Shown: positions 1 to 12,004, counted from the stretch's first letter. The stretch is 64,000 bases of DNA from Entomortierella parvispora (GCA_963573315.1 OY752141.1:4333388-4397387), one strand, 5' to 3'. Translations and numbers: made by a program. Notes: generated by a model from the letters alone, not told the origin.

Positions 1-421
1 AAAGAAACGTCAGAACGCAACCGACACGCTCGACTCTTGTTCGATCTTGTCCCTGGGAAGCGTTTCTCTTTCCTTTCCTCCGTCTCTCCCCTCATCAAAC
101 ATCCGAACGTGGCTATTGAGTTATTTCAATACCGCCTGTCCACGGTTTATAGCTGCATTCGATCATACAGTCTTCTGCAAGCCCTCCAACCCTTGTTTGT
201 AAAAATAGGTGAGCGGCAGCACAACATGTCGGTCTGGGGGCTGGCTGATCGCCCAGTCCGAAACAACCCTGCACTCAGAGTTTCATGGAGATTTGCTCCT
301 TCTGCGTTGCTTTGGAATGACCCTCTATTACTTGCTAGTGCACATGCTGCAGTTGTCAAGGGAGAGACGAACAAAAACACAGTAAATGATCAATTTATTA
401 GGTGCACAAAAAAAACAGTTC
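1..421. other. Window edge, no gene recognised
   Basis: This stretch lies downstream of the minus-strand SEC62 gene. A plus-strand ORF (37-462) runs through it but overlaps the SEC62 3' end antisense, has no recognisable domain and no matching exon. Some of it may be the 3' end or UTR of a gene outside the window. Confidence 0.5.
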
Positions 422-1358
422 CTACTCGTCGGCGTCCTCGACCATGGGTCTGCGTTGTTTGACTTTTTCTGCAGTCTCGTCTGAGATAACCTGAGTGTGA
501 ACCTCCTCCTGAACATCCTCACCCGAGGTGGCGATCTGCTTCTTGACTTTCTTCGTTTCCTTCGGCTCCTCGGGCTCGTGCCATCCCCAGAACGGAATAA
601 ACGAATCCACGAATCCAACATCCTCAAACAAATTGGGGAAAATCCAGATACCGGGCTTGAGCACCACCCAGGTGATCATGAACAGGATCAGTCGCACAAT
701 AGCCATGGCGAAGAACAGACCCAGTAAAATCAACATGCCAACAGAGAGATACCAGACGCCGAGTCGGAGGGGCACGGGCCAGAGAGGGAACATGACACCG
801 GCCAAAACAATGAACAACAGTCCTCCAGCCATGAGATGTGTCCGGAGCTGAGATCCTTCGTACCTCCAAACGAAAACACCGTCCTCTCCAAATGACTGGT
901 ACTGGACCAGCGACAGCATGTTTTTAGGCATATCAGGATCTGAAGGTCTCTCGACCTTGAGGAAGAACTGATGGGGAATCATGGATCCCAAGAGCTGTGC
1001 AGCGGACTCCCTCGTCAACTCCCCCATTTCTTTTCCCACGGCTGTTTGACGGAACTCTGGTTTGAGAAGTGAGTTGACCGCGCCTTTGCCTAAAGAGAGG
1101 AAGAACCGGCAAAATGGAAATAACAAAAAACAAGGTCAAAAAAGGACAGTTATAACGATGCCCCATATCATGTCTAATTTGCTGTCCACGATAAGCGAAT
1201 AGGTCTGTGTACGGAATGATTCTGTTACCTCGAAAGTAGATGACACGCGAGTCGTTGAAGACGCCATCACGCTTTTTAAGGCCGGATTGAGGGCTCAGGA
1301 GATAGTCTGCTACCTGGCAGAGGTTATTGGGGCGCTGTGGCGGTGCGTTGGCATCCAT
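422..1358 (-). CDS. SEC62: Sec62-like ER translocation protein
   Basis: Sec62 is a subunit of the Sec62/Sec63 complex that works with the Sec61 channel in post-translational protein import into the ER. Two exons are read: 1358-1229 and 1089-422, with a GT-AG intron 1228-1090 (139 nt). The join restores the conserved YFRGK block around residues 40-46. The predicted protein is 265 aa. It has a cytosolic N-terminal domain, two hydrophobic segments at about 128-146 and 155-183 separated by a very short loop, and a charged C-terminal tail rich in E, K and T. Size and topology match fungal Sec62. The gene is divergent from the RFWD3-like gene, with a 458-bp shared upstream region. The start ATG at 1358 is followed at once by the conserved N-terminal family sequence. 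Function is inferred from family similarity. Confidence 0.88.
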
Positions 1359-1816
1359 GGTTGAATTTGAGTTGATGATGAAGCTGGGCGCGTAATTTGT
1401 CAGAGTTTGTCGGTCCTGATCAGTCCTTGGTTGATGCGGCCGAGTTTGCTGTCCTGGGGCGTTCTTGTGTTTATTCTTGCTTGCTTATCTTTACGGACAA
1501 AAGCAAAAGAGGGTGAGAGACGGACAGAGCGAAAAGAGGGACAAGGGCGATGAGAGAAGGAGAAGAAGATAAGATGAGGGGGGGCAAGATGAGTTTGCTC
1601 ATGATGGAACGAAGGAGGAGGTTGAACGAAGCAGACACAGACAGAGTCTTCCCAACCAATCGCACGCCGCCATTGCACTGGCGGCAGCAGGCGGAGTGGC
1701 GCGTCTGCCCCTCAACTTGAGGGGCACAAAAATGGATCGATGCCCTTTTTTTCATTCTTTTTTCGCCTTTCCTGCATGAATGAACATGGACTGAACAGAG
1801 CCGCACGCCCCCCGCC
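1359..1816. promoter_or_regulatory. Divergent promoter region SEC62 / RFWD3-like
   Basis: This 458-bp gap lies between two divergent start codons and must hold both promoters. It contains purine-rich tracts near 1500-1630 and no clear TATA box. No further gene is seen. Confidence 0.45.
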
Positions 1817-4272
1817 ATGGACTATTACCATGAGGATGACTACTACGACGAGGACGCTGACGGTCTTGCTGTTTTGGAGGATCTTGTTGGCAATGGACAT
1901 TTTCGCGGGGACCCCGAAGGTCGAGAGTATTTAGAAGATCTCGTAGCTGTTGGACTCCTTGACAGCGACGCCATCTCCGAGGGCTCGAGTGAACATGAGG
2001 ACTCAGACGAGCAGGAGGGCTCAGACGAACAGGAAGAACCGGTGAATGAGGACGAACAGGAAAGACCACTCTATGTGGACGACGAGGAACAACCGAACAT
2101 GCCGTCCCAGGATGCCGACTTTCAGAGCCAGGTCGACGTCGTCGTCCTTCCAAAGCTACAGGGCCGCAACTCCGTGCCTGAGCCGCGACCTAAAAACGTG
2201 GAGACTGAAGAATCAACATGCTCCATTTGCTTTGAGCCATGGACAAATAGTGGTCTCCATCGACTAGCCTCTGTTAAGTGCGGGCATCTCTTTGGAGAGA
2301 GCTGTATTTTGAAGTGGATAGCACATCGTGGCCGAGATGGAAAAGCCCAGTGCCCTGATTGCAAATGTCTGAACTCCCGTAAGGATGTACGGCGGATCTG
2401 GAGCAGGAACGTTGTAGTCCTTGATACGGCTGAAAAGGATGAGGCAATTACCCGAGCCAAAAAGGAACAGGATTTGCGCACACGTTCAGAACAGGAGCTC
2501 AAGAAATCCCGCATGGCCTACGAGATGCTGAAGTTTGAGATGACCAAGTTGCAGCAAAAGCACGACCACCAGAAAGCTTTAAAAAGGAGGTAGGGCTTTT
2601 TACCAAACGATGTTCAATCAATCAATGTTCAGTCAACGTCAAGTCCCTAATGTTAGACATGATGCATGGTGTAGGTACCATTCCAAAGTCAAGCAACTCC
2701 GACATACAGATCCGAACAATCAGATACACCGCCAGTTTGCGTTCATGGCAACCAGGGCAATCTTGCTTTCAGACAAAGTATATGATTTTGACTGACTGCA
2801 CCAATTTAAAGATGTTTGCGGCGCCTACTGACAGCTATCCTTGTCAATTAGAATACCCATGCTCAGGACACACATTACCTCTCATATCGTTCGAACGAAC
2901 AAATGCTTGTCTACGGTCAACAGCGAGGCAGTGTACATGGAATCTCACAGATTTTCATGACGGATGGCGCATGTGATCCGCTCTCATTTATACCTCTACA
3001 CACCAAACCCATCAAGGATGTGCAATGCTACAATGGAGAACCCTCTAGCAACCGGTCTTTGATTCTTACTGCCAGTATGGACAACACTCTCAAAGTGGCA
3101 TCATGGGCAACGCGACAGGTTGTTGTGTCGTAAGTGAACTACATGTTGTTCTGATATGTTGGCTTTTAACGTTCATATCGAGCCTTGAATTAAATCAAAG
3201 ATGTAATGTTCCGGTTGCTTTTTCAGCTACAATCTAGAGGCCCCTGTATGGTCGTGCTGTTGGTCAACCTCAAACCCTCATATCATATATTGCTCTGTCA
3301 AAGGCCAACATACCGCCATCGCCACATTAGACCTGCGGAATCCTAATACCCCCGTGTCAACATTCAGTCAGCCGAGCGCTCTGGGATACTCCCCGATCCA
3401 CTCCATGGCTTATATTGGACCTCATGAAAATCAACGTCGTGAAGGTGTTCTTTGCGCAAACGTGGAAGGGGCGTTTATGTACAACTTGGGGAGCGATCAA
3501 GGGTCCATTAGTGCAAGTCAAGAAACGATCATTGGAGCCAGCCAGTATTCTTCTAACAGTTTAGGTGACCTAATGCACAAGCCACTGCACTTTCCAGGCG
3601 GAAGTTGCACTTCGATCTCATTTGATCAGGATTCGCGCCATTGGATGGCCTCGTACAAATTTTTAGGCAAAGAATACACTCAGCACAGCAGAGGAATCTT
3701 GGGCATGGATCAAGGTAGTGAGCAGTACAACCTCATTAGCCAACACCAAGTGACTGGTGGGCCCCCGGTAAAGCGAGGTATGGCGAGGACGAGCGTGTTT
3801 AGTCAACAAGACGGAGCTATCAAAATGGCTGCTGGTTCAGAAGGGGCGGTAAGTTGACACGACTGCCATGTTTTAGTCGGTTTCTCAAAATTTCCCATTG
3901 ATTGACCCTCTGTCTATTCAGGTGTTTGTATGGCAAGAAGAAGACAATTCAAGGCGAAAGTCTATAGGTAATTCCTTGGAGCGTCTCCCTCTTCAGCTGC
4001 CGCTCAATAGGGATAGTCAGGTTAAAGGTTCTGTAAGAGACATCAAGTATGTTTCTGTGGGTCACGACGAGTATTTAGCTGCACTGACGGAGAAGGAGGT
4101 TCAACTCTTCCGCTGGTCCGAGCTCGAATTGGACTCAACGCAAGATGAGTCCGAGGAGAGCAACGACGATGGTCCAGGAAACGGCGGGTCTAGTGAAAGA
4201 ATATTTACCAAGAGGAGACTTGAGTCCGAGGATGGTCCTTGCCCCTCACCATTGATCAGCCCCCCGCTTTGA
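1817..4272 (+). CDS. RFWD3-like RING/WD40 E3 ubiquitin ligase
   Basis: Five exons are read: 1817-2589, 2675-2777, 2852-3129, 3227-3848 and 3922-4272. All introns are GT-AG and phase is kept throughout, giving 708 aa. The N-terminus (1-105) is acidic, with E/D/Q repeats. A RING finger spans about 135-182 (C135, C138, C155, H157, C163, C179, C182). It carries the CGHLFG block typical of RFWD3, in which a glycine sits where many RINGs have cysteine. A charged coiled-coil follows at about 205-260. WD40-type repeats follow, with the motifs SMDNTLKVAS and VWSCCW, which match the human RFWD3 propeller closely. The tail is acidic. In animals RFWD3 ubiquitinates RPA and RAD51 at stalled forks and in Fanconi repair. 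The same role here is inference. The start ATG sits in a CCGCCATGG context. Confidence 0.85.
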
Positions 4273-5001
4273 ACAGGGTGACGATTCGGCAGAACGGAAC
4301 GGGCAGGTTGCTGACTGCAAACGAAAATAACGAAAAGATAGTTAGACTGTTTGGAGGGAAGAGGATAAGAGCACATTGACCATGGTCTTTGTGCCATTTG
4401 TCTCCAGCTCTCCCAACCCGACCGCTTCTCAGTGGCCAAGGACGACAACACGTTCAGAACGGCGTTCCAATAGGGCAGCCAGTGCAAAGAACAACGAGGC
4501 AAATAAAACGATTCTGAGTTTTAGGTTTGTACCTTTCGTTATCTCTGACCTTGATCTGTGGGGGAGCGCCCAAAGAAGGGCGATGGATGGACCATTCAAG
4601 AACAAACAGAAACATGGAAACGTTGAATCCGGTCCAAGTCCGAGTCCAGTCGACCCCAGCCAGTCAGTCAGACCTCTAGACACGGCCAGACAGACCGAAG
4701 AACAGCCAGGAACCAGTCCCACGACCATCCACGGTCGGTTGCCCATTGAGGCGGCTTGATGAGAGTGAGGCCGACCGATCGTTCCTTGGTTGTCTTCCTC
4801 TCATTCATGGGTGTGGCGAGGAGAAATCAAAGACCCGCGGTGCAACTCGTTGTGAACGCCATGATACAATGATACAAAATCATAGCGAAAGTCCTTTAAA
4901 TAGAAGGGGTTTCTTTCAATTTTCAACATTCTCTTTGCTCATCCTCTCCGCTCCTCATCCCCTACTCTCCCCACCTCTCATTCCATCCACCCACTCCAAC
5001 C
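4273..5001. promoter_or_regulatory. Intergenic region with UGP1 promoter
   Basis: This holds the 3' end of the RFWD3-like gene and the UGP1 upstream region. A TATA-like TTTAAATAG lies at 4895-4903, about 100 bp before the UGP1 ATG, followed by a C/T-rich leader. No gene is recognised. Confidence 0.5.
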
Positions 5002-6812
5002 ATGGCCGCCCTTACTCCCAGTGCCGAACACCAGCCTCACCACCCACACACACTCTCTACCCTGGCAAGTGTTTCAATCGTTGGATTCCCACGCTTTCTT
5101 TGGGGTACAACTCACAAGTCTCACGGCGTACTAACTCAGAGTTGCAATTTGCATTACCCACGACAGGATTTTCAAGGTGCCAGCAGTGCTGCTGCCGCTA
5201 ACGCCATGCGTACCGAGCTTAACCGCTTGATCTCACAAGTCAAGGATGAAAACGAGCGCAAGGTGGGTGACCAACAGTCTCACTCCAGCTTGCTTGCTAC
5301 TTCAAAGAAAGAGGAGCCAATCTTACTGACCATTATCATTCCGTGTATCGTCGACGTAGCTTTTCCAAAACGAAATGGGCAACTTCTTCTTACTCTTTAA
5401 TCGTTGGTTGGCTGAGAAGAGCAAGGGTACCAAGATCAACTGGGACAAAGTCAAATCCCCACCCGAGGATCAGATCGTCCCTTATGACGACATTCTCAAG
5501 GTCGAGAACAGCTCCCATCTGAACAAGCTTGCCGTCCTCAAGCTTAATGGAGGACTCGGAACTACCATGGGCTGTGTTGGACCAAAGAGTGCTATTGAGG
5601 TGCGCGATGGTATGACTTTCTTAGACCTTTCTGTCCGCCAGATTGAGGTAAGAACAACAGGCGACAAGGTGTTTTCTTTCTTTGAGTGTGTCTTGAAATT
5701 TGCGTTGACTAACAAAGGGTTCCCTTCCTCTGGCGTCTTTATAATAGTACCTCAACAAAGCCAAGAACGTGAACGTGCCTTTCATTCTTATGAACTCCTT
5801 CAACACTGACGATGAGACCAAGCGCATCGTTCAAAAGTATGCCACCCACAACATCGAGATCCTCACCTTCAACCAATCCAGATACCCTCGCATCAACAAG
5901 GACTCTCTCTTGCCCACGCCCCGCAACCCCAATGGCGATATTGCCGACTGGTACCCGCCAGGTCACGGAGACCTGTTTGACTCACTTCACAACTCTGGTC
6001 TCTTGGACCAATTGATTGCGGATGGCAAGGAATACGTCTTTGTCTCTAACGTCGACAACTTGGGTGCCACCGTTGATGAGGGCATCCTGAACCATATGGT
6101 CGAGTCCGGTGCAGAATTCCTTATGGAGGTTACAGACAAGACCCGCGCTGATATCAAGGGTGGTACCCTCATTGACTATGAGGGATCGATCCGCCTGCTC
6201 GAGATTGCCCAGGTTCCTTCTGAACATGTCGAGGACTTCAAGAGTATCAAGAAGTTTAAGATCTTCAACACTAACAACTTGTGGGTTAACCTGAAGGCTA
6301 TCAAACGCGTGGTTGAGGATCGAGAGCTCAGTTTAGAGGTCATTGTCAACAACAAGACGACGGACACCGGCGAGAAGGTGATTCAGCTCGAGACCGCAGT
6401 TGGAGCCGGTATTAAGCACTTCCACAACGCTCACGGTGTCAATGTACCACGTAACCGCTTCTTGCCAGTCAAGTCGACGTCCGATCTGTTCTTGGTGACG
6501 TCTGATCTTTACTCGTTGACCCATGGTGAGCTGTCTGTCAACCCCAACCGTATGTTCAACACTGTTCCCCTCGTCAAGCTTGGTGACCACTTCAAGAAAG
6601 TCAACAACTTTTTAGCTCGGTTCAAGAACCCCCCTCACATCCTTGAATTGGATCACTTGACGGTGACGGGCGATGTGTCGTTTGGATCAGACGTTTTGTT
6701 GAAGGGCACTGTGATCATTGTCGCCAATGCTGGCTCGCACATTGACATTCCCTCCGGCAGTGTGTTGGAGAACAAGGTCGTGTCCGGCAACCTTCACATC
6801 CTCGACCATTAA
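5002..6812 (+). CDS. UGP1: UTP-glucose-1-phosphate uridylyltransferase
   Basis: The enzyme makes UDP-glucose from UTP and glucose-1-phosphate, the precursor for cell-wall glucans, glycogen and trehalose. Four exons: 5002-5064, 5167-5262, 5360-5647 and 5748-6812, giving 503 aa, the usual eukaryotic UGPase length. The nucleotide-binding loop [10 protein letters not shown] is at about 115-124, followed by [21 protein letters not shown] follows later, and the C-terminal left-handed beta-helix region ends in GNLHILDH. Intron 1 (5065-5166) starts with GCAAGT instead of GT. It has a perfect TACTAAC branch point at 5129-5135, is exactly 102 nt and contains no in-frame stop, so a retained form would add 34 residues without breaking the protein. 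The ATG context ACCATGG is strong. A poly(A)-like AATAAA lies at 6848. Confidence 0.95.
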
Positions 6813-7122
6813 AGCAGTAGTAGCATCCTCACAGCATCATCCATCCCAATAAATAATTGCGACAGGTATATCCAACAACTGGGTAAGGGTCACACAAACC
6901 TGCTGTAGGAGGTCTTTTACTCTGCTGGAACGAAGGTACCCCTGCAGTTCCCGCTCGCCCTCGGTTACTGATTGGATCCAGAAGTGCAGAGGCACCAGAA
7001 GGATTCCCAACAGCTGAGCAATGCAAGAAATTGTTTATTTGGGATAAACTCGTGGGTTTTTTTTTCTCTTTCATCTCATCTCATCTCTCATCTGATCCTC
7101 TCCTCTCCATCATCTTTCCATA
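6813..7122. other. UGP1 3' UTR and next promoter
   Basis: An AATAAA signal lies 35 bp after the UGP1 stop. The downstream part ends in a C/T-rich leader with TCTCATC repeats just before the next ATG. No coding region is recognised. Confidence 0.5.
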
Positions 7123-7653
7123 ATGCCTCGCTCAACCTTTGTGCAGCAAGACTTTTTTCTCGGTGTCCTCGCCGTCTATGGCGCGACAGTCGCGTTCGGT
7201 CGCTGGTTCCCAGATACGGATCTGATTGCCGTCGATGCCCACCCCTCCTCCTATGCCACGACGCTCAAGAACTCATCCCAGACGTCCCTTCAGCTCTACG
7301 CTGCGTCTCTTGTTGTCGATATTGTCCGCGTTCTGGCCCTGGCCGTTCTGGAGTCGACGGCTTTTTCATTCGCATTCCCAGATGATAAGTTTGAGGCATT
7401 CTCGTATGCATTCATGGGCTTCTCGATGATCATAGTCACCAAGGATGTGCTGATGCTTGGAACGGTGTTGTCCTTGCCAGAGCTTCCTGTCCAGGCAGCA
7501 GAGAAGGTCGCAGAGCTGATGCCAATCTCGGTCGCGATGGAGCAAGGTCTTTTGGTCGCAGGAGCAATTTCATTGGCCTATGGTCTTTACCAGTGGACAT
7601 TCGCGATTGGGAGAGACAAGCGCCAGGTCATTGAGAAGCAGAAGACCAACTAA
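7123..7653 (+). CDS. Small four-TM membrane protein, unknown function
   Basis: A single-exon ORF of 176 aa. Four hydrophobic segments are visible, at about 9-27, 55-82, 92-116 and 140-162. The C-terminus is basic and lysine-rich. The ATG follows a C/T-rich leader, as in neighbouring genes, and codon choice favours C-ending codons like the flanking housekeeping genes. I do not recognise the family. It lies head-to-tail between UGP1 and HEMW with short spacers, but no functional link is evident. Confidence 0.7.
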   Translation: MPRSTFVQQDFFLGVLAVYGATVAFGRWFPDTDLIAVDAHPSSYATTLKNSSQTSLQLYAASLVVDIVRVLALAVLESTAFSFAFPDDKFEAFSYAFMGFSMIIVTKDVLMLGTVLSLPELPVQAAEKVAELMPISVAMEQGLLVAGAISLAYGLYQWTFAIGRDKRQVIEKQKTN

Positions 7654-8037
7654 CGCTTCGCAGTTTCGTCAATTCGTCGTCTTTCCTCTCACTACGTGAT
7701 CTCTGATCTTTCATCTTTCGTTCTTCGTTCCTTTGCTTCTTCGACCACCCTTCTTTACCTCCCAAAAAACTGCATTGCCTTTGTATCATAGAACCTCTTG
7801 TCTTGTACCATAACATAGCACTGGTTGAAAATAAAAAAGCTTTACATATTATCTTCTTGGCTCTTGCATCCTGGAACCAACCTTGGAAGCCGTGTTGTTG
7901 TCCAGGAAAGGGGGCACGGGGCGAAGAGGCTAAGCCACATCAATCCTCGGAATTTTGGGACATTTTTTTTGTGATGGTCGACGTTCTCCCTTCAGCATCT
8001 TGCTTCCCTTCCTTCACTGACCTACGGATAAATATCC
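7654..8037. other. Intergenic, no gene seen
   Basis: This contains the T-rich 3' region of the membrane-protein gene and the HEMW upstream region. No ORF with family similarity or RNA gene was recognised. Confidence 0.5.
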
Positions 8038-9915
8038 ATGCTTGCATCAGCACTCCGGTTATCAGTATCGAAGCCGGCTGCTGCCGCTGTTCCACCATCA
8101 ATCCGCTCAAATGAACCATTCTCAATATACGTTCACTGGCCCTACTGCACCAGCAAATGTACTTACTGCAACTTCAACAAGTACGTCGATCCCAAAGTTG
8201 ACCACGATCGCATGGAGCGAGCTTTATCCCGCGAGTTGGAAACAGAGTTGAAATACTGGAGCTTGGATGGACATTACCGGCGCCCTGTGCGATCTGTTTA
8301 TTTTGGTGGCGGAACTCCGAGTCTTGCGAGGGTAATCGATGAAGACGAACTGGACGAATGATTATTCTATCCTTGGCAGACCAATTGATTCGTTTACTTG
8401 ACATCGCCCCTCAGCCAAGTATGTTCAAGTCTGTGTTAGAGGTTCTCGACAAGCATTGTCATATCGACGATAGCACCGAGATATCCATGGAGGTTCGATT
8501 GCACACTCAACGACTCTTTTTTTTTAACCGGCATGCTGATGCATTGTACTGACCAAAGATGGGGTTTCTGTCTCCACTGATTATCATTAGGGAAATCCTT
8601 CGGTACGTTGTTGGTTCATCACGGAGAACAGATCTCTCATGTCTACTAATATACGTTTTACAGTCTGCTTTATCTATCGATGCCCTGAAAACGTTGCGCA
8701 ACATAGGCATCAACCGCTATAGCCTAGGTATTCAAACCTTTAACGACAAAACACTCAAGTCACTCGGCCGTGATCACTCTGCGAGAACAGCTCTCAGGTC
8801 ACTCTTGGATGCCAAAACTATTTGGCCAGGACATGTATCTATGGATCTGATCATGGGACATGAAGGTCAAAGTCTCAAGAGCTGGACTAATGAGCTTGAT
8901 TTCACTATGGATGTGGTGGATAATCATCTTAGCCTGTATCAATTGACAGTGGAGCCCGGTACAGCGTAAGCGCCTTTGATTTCAGGAAATGCAGTGAGGG
9001 CAGTGCTAACTTCTCCGATCCATGGCACCATAGGCTGTTCAATCAAGTGAACGCCGCGTCAATTGCTCTTCCTAGATCAGAGATCACCACTGACATGTAC
9101 GAGTCGACAATTGAGGTACCCCAACATCTTCAATAGCTCCATCGTGGACCATATTTGAATGAAAAGATCACTCAACACCTCATTGCGATCATAGATAACC
9201 AGCAAAGCCGGGTTCGAGCACTATGAAGTGTCAAACTTTGCCAAGCATCGCGCCTACAGCCAACACAATAGTGGCCACTGGTTAGGGGTAGACTACCTAG
9301 GTATCCGAAGAATGAAAGGCAAACAATTGAGAACTAGCAACCATTCGATACTTGTCATTGACAGGAGAATGATCTTTTTGGCGAATAGGAATTGGACCTG
9401 GAGCACATGGCCGAATGCACGATCCGGTCAATGGTCAACTCTATCGCACCTTGAATGTACGCGATCCAGCGGGATGGATGCGGCAATGCTCGGAGCAAGG
9501 CACAGGGTAATTCTTACTGAGAGTCTTCTATGCTATTATTTCAAATGATTACGGTGTCAACTGACTCTTGTACTTGTCAATGAAGGAAGCGTCGTAGTGT
9601 GTTGGTAAATGATACCGAATGGAGGCAGGAGCTGGTGGTGCTCGGCATGAGAACAAAGCACGGCGTTGCATTCGCTCGATACCGTGAACAAACCGGCGAG
9701 GACTTGATGCAGGTAGAATAATGGAACAGGCAGTTGGTGCGGTCGTTGTTGCTGATGAAGGTTCTGATCGAGGAAGTTAAATGTAGGTTCTAGACACAGA
9801 AGCAGTGTCCGCATGCGTAGATGCAGGGTTGCTTGTGCTTTCCGAGGATGCGATTGCGCCCACTGAGCATGGCATGGCGGTTGCAGACGAACTCGTAGCA
9901 CGGATCCTCCACTGA
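8038..9915 (+). CDS. HemW/RSAD1-like radical SAM protein
   Basis: Nine exons were assembled: 8038-8331, 8415-8492, 8591-8602, 8664-8965, 9034-9115, 9195-9300, 9389-9506, 9586-9712 and 9787-9915. All junctions are GT-AG and in phase, giving 415 aa. The radical-SAM cluster motif is C37-x3-C41-x2-C44, followed by YFGGGTPS (88-95). The HemW-type EGNPS motif comes from a 12-nt micro-exon. Then follow NRYSLGIQTF, HYEVSNFAKH, YLGIGPGAHGR, and a C-terminal winged-helix-like HemW domain. These are HemW/RSAD1 features; the third cluster cysteine separates the family from true coproporphyrinogen dehydrogenases only by subtle context. HemW proteins are heme-binding and thought to chaperone heme into respiratory enzymes. 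The Ser/Ala/Arg-rich N-terminus (1-22) suits a mitochondrial presequence. Confidence 0.88.
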
Positions 9916-10394
9916 GGGCCACAGAAAGTACGTACAGAGAAGCCAACTGCCAATCAAAGCTTGTTGCGATGTACATGTACGTGTTCTTGATAAAAGTGGT
10001 GGGGCAAAAAAAAAAAAGCGAGAACGAGTTGCAGTCTCTGAGAGCAATTGGTTCTTGCTGTTCTCTTTGTTCTTTCTTGACGTCTGTCTTTCTCCCAACC
10101 CGACTTCCCAGGGCGAGAGAAGACGGGGCACGGCATGTGGTCGGCCTGTTGTCATCTCGCGCAACAGCACCCTTTTGTCTGGGTCCCAAAATGCAAGCCA
10201 GCAAGCCAGCCTATCGATTTGCACATGAAACTATGTACCCACAAAGACAGTCATAAAGAACCTGAAAGAAAGAATTCACGCCACAGTGGGCCCTCAATAA
10301 AGGGGAAAAAGCCCTCGCTGCCGCGTCCTTTTTTCTGTTTTCTCTTCTTTCCCCCATCCCTCCTCACACATCCCTCCCTCCCAACAACATCACA
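9916..10394. promoter_or_regulatory. HEMW-SAH1 spacer and SAH1 promoter
   Basis: No gene is recognised. Minus-strand ORFs here run antisense to HEMW exons and lack homology. The last 100 bp are C/T-rich, ending in a CATCACAATGG start context for SAH1. Confidence 0.45.
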
Positions 10395-12004
10395 ATGGTC
10401 TACAAAGTCGGTATGTCTTCTGATCTTCGCCTACATTCCTGGAACAAGCTCCAGATCAGGTTGTCATCTCGAGAATGTCCTGATTCCCCTAGAATCTCGA
10501 CCATCACTGGGAATCCTGCCTGATCACCCCTGTTCCCACACTTCAGATCTGGAGAAACTGTCAGCCTCAGCAAAAACTTGAACTAACCTCTTCCTTTCGA
10601 TTCCTCCTTCTGTAATGGTCGCGACTTGCAGCTGATATCAGCCTTGCCGCTTTCGGTCGCAAGGAGATCGAGCTCGCCGAGAACGAGATGCCCGGTCTTA
10701 TTGCTCTTCGTCAGAAGTACGGACCTTCCCAGATCCTCAAGGGTGCCCGCATTGCCGGTTCCCTCCATATGACCATTCAGACCGCTGTCTTGATCGAGAC
10801 CTTGACTGCTCTTGGTGCTGAGGTTACCTGGACTTCCTGCAACATTTTCTCCACTCAGGACCACGCCGCCGCCGCCATCGCCGAGTCTGGTGTCCCTGTA
10901 AGTTCATTTTTTCAAGAGCAGGAACAAACGGATCATCGGCCAATCGAGAATCGAATTCTAACCACAGTCTATCCGTATCATTGTGTCAATTAGGTCTTCG
11001 CCTGGAAGGGTGAGACTGACGAGGAGTACATGTGGTGCCTCGAGCAGCAGCTTCTTGCCTTCAAGGATGGCAAGGGCCCCAACCTGATCTTGGATGATGG
11101 TGGTGATTTGACCACCCTCATCCACGAGAGCCACCCCGCTCTCTTGGCTGAGATCAAGGGTATCTCGGAGGAGACCACCACCGGTGTTCACCACTTGTAC
11201 AAGATGCTCAAGGAGAACAAGCTCAAGGTTCCCGCCATCAACGTCAACGACTCTGTCACCAAGTCCAAGTTCGACAACCTCTACGGATGCCGTGAGTCCC
11301 TCATTGACGGAATCAAGCGTGCCACCGATGTCATGATCGCCGGAAAGGTCGCCGTTGTTGCCGGATACGGTGATGTCGGCAAGGGTTCCGCTGCTGCCCT
11401 CAAGGGTATGGGTGCCCGTGTCATTGTCACCGAGATCGACCCCATCAACGCTCTCCAGGCTGCCATGGAGGGTTACGAGGTCACCACCATGGAGGAGGCC
11501 GTCAAGGAGGCCAACATCTTTGTCACCACCACCGGCTGCCGTGACATCATCCGTGGCGAGCACTTCACCGTCATGAAGGATGACTCCATTGTCTGCAACA
11601 TTGGTCACTTCGATATTGAGCTCGACGTCGCCTGGTTGAAGAAGAACGCCGTCAACCACGTCAACATCAAGCCCCAGGTTGACCGCTTCCAGGTCGCCTC
11701 TGGCAACCACATCATTCTCTTGGCTGAGGGTCGTCTTGTCAACTTGGGATGCGCCACTGGCCACCCTTCGTTCGTCATGTCCAACTCCTTCTCTAACCAG
11801 GTCTTGGCCCAGATTGCTCTCTGGACCGACATTGAGTCCTACCCCTTGGGCGTCCACATGCTCCCCAAGAAGCTCGATGAGGAGGTTGCTGCCTCTCACT
11901 TGGCCAAGATTGGTGTCAAGCTCACCAAGTTGACCCCCGTCCAGTCCGAGTACCTCGGCCTCAACCCCGAGGGTCCTTTCAAGCCCGAGCACTACCGCTA
12001 CTAA
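10395..12004 (+). CDS. SAH1: Adenosylhomocysteinase
   Basis: The enzyme hydrolyses S-adenosylhomocysteine to adenosine and homocysteine, relieving product inhibition of methyltransferases. Three exons: 10395-10410 (only 16 nt: MVYKV plus one base), 10632-10897 and 10994-12004, giving 430 aa against about 432 in animals. The NAD-binding loop GYGDVGKG is at about 217-224. Other visible signatures are DDGGDLTT, the [13 protein letters not shown] block with its active-site lysine and asparagine, and the C-terminal KPEHYRY. Codon use is strongly biased to C-ending codons, as expected of a highly expressed gene. A poly(A)-like AATAAA lies at about 12216. The transposon nest begins about 250 bp after the stop. 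ADO1 at 47.5 kb acts on its product. Confidence 0.96.

Noticed and set aside
37..462. 141-aa plus-strand ORF at the window edge
   Set aside because: Overlaps the SEC62 3' end antisense and has no recognisable domain.
8038..9715. HEMW as a truncated pseudogene ending after exon 8
   Set aside because: A final exon at 9787-9915 joins in phase and supplies the missing C-terminal domain.
9557..10224. Minus-strand ORFs of 144-215 aa
   Set aside because: Antisense to the last HEMW exons and promoter; no similarity.
10958..11992. 344-aa minus-strand ORF in SAH1
   Set aside because: Exact antisense shadow of the C-biased SAH1 exon, composed of Val/Leu/Gly/Asp without family features.
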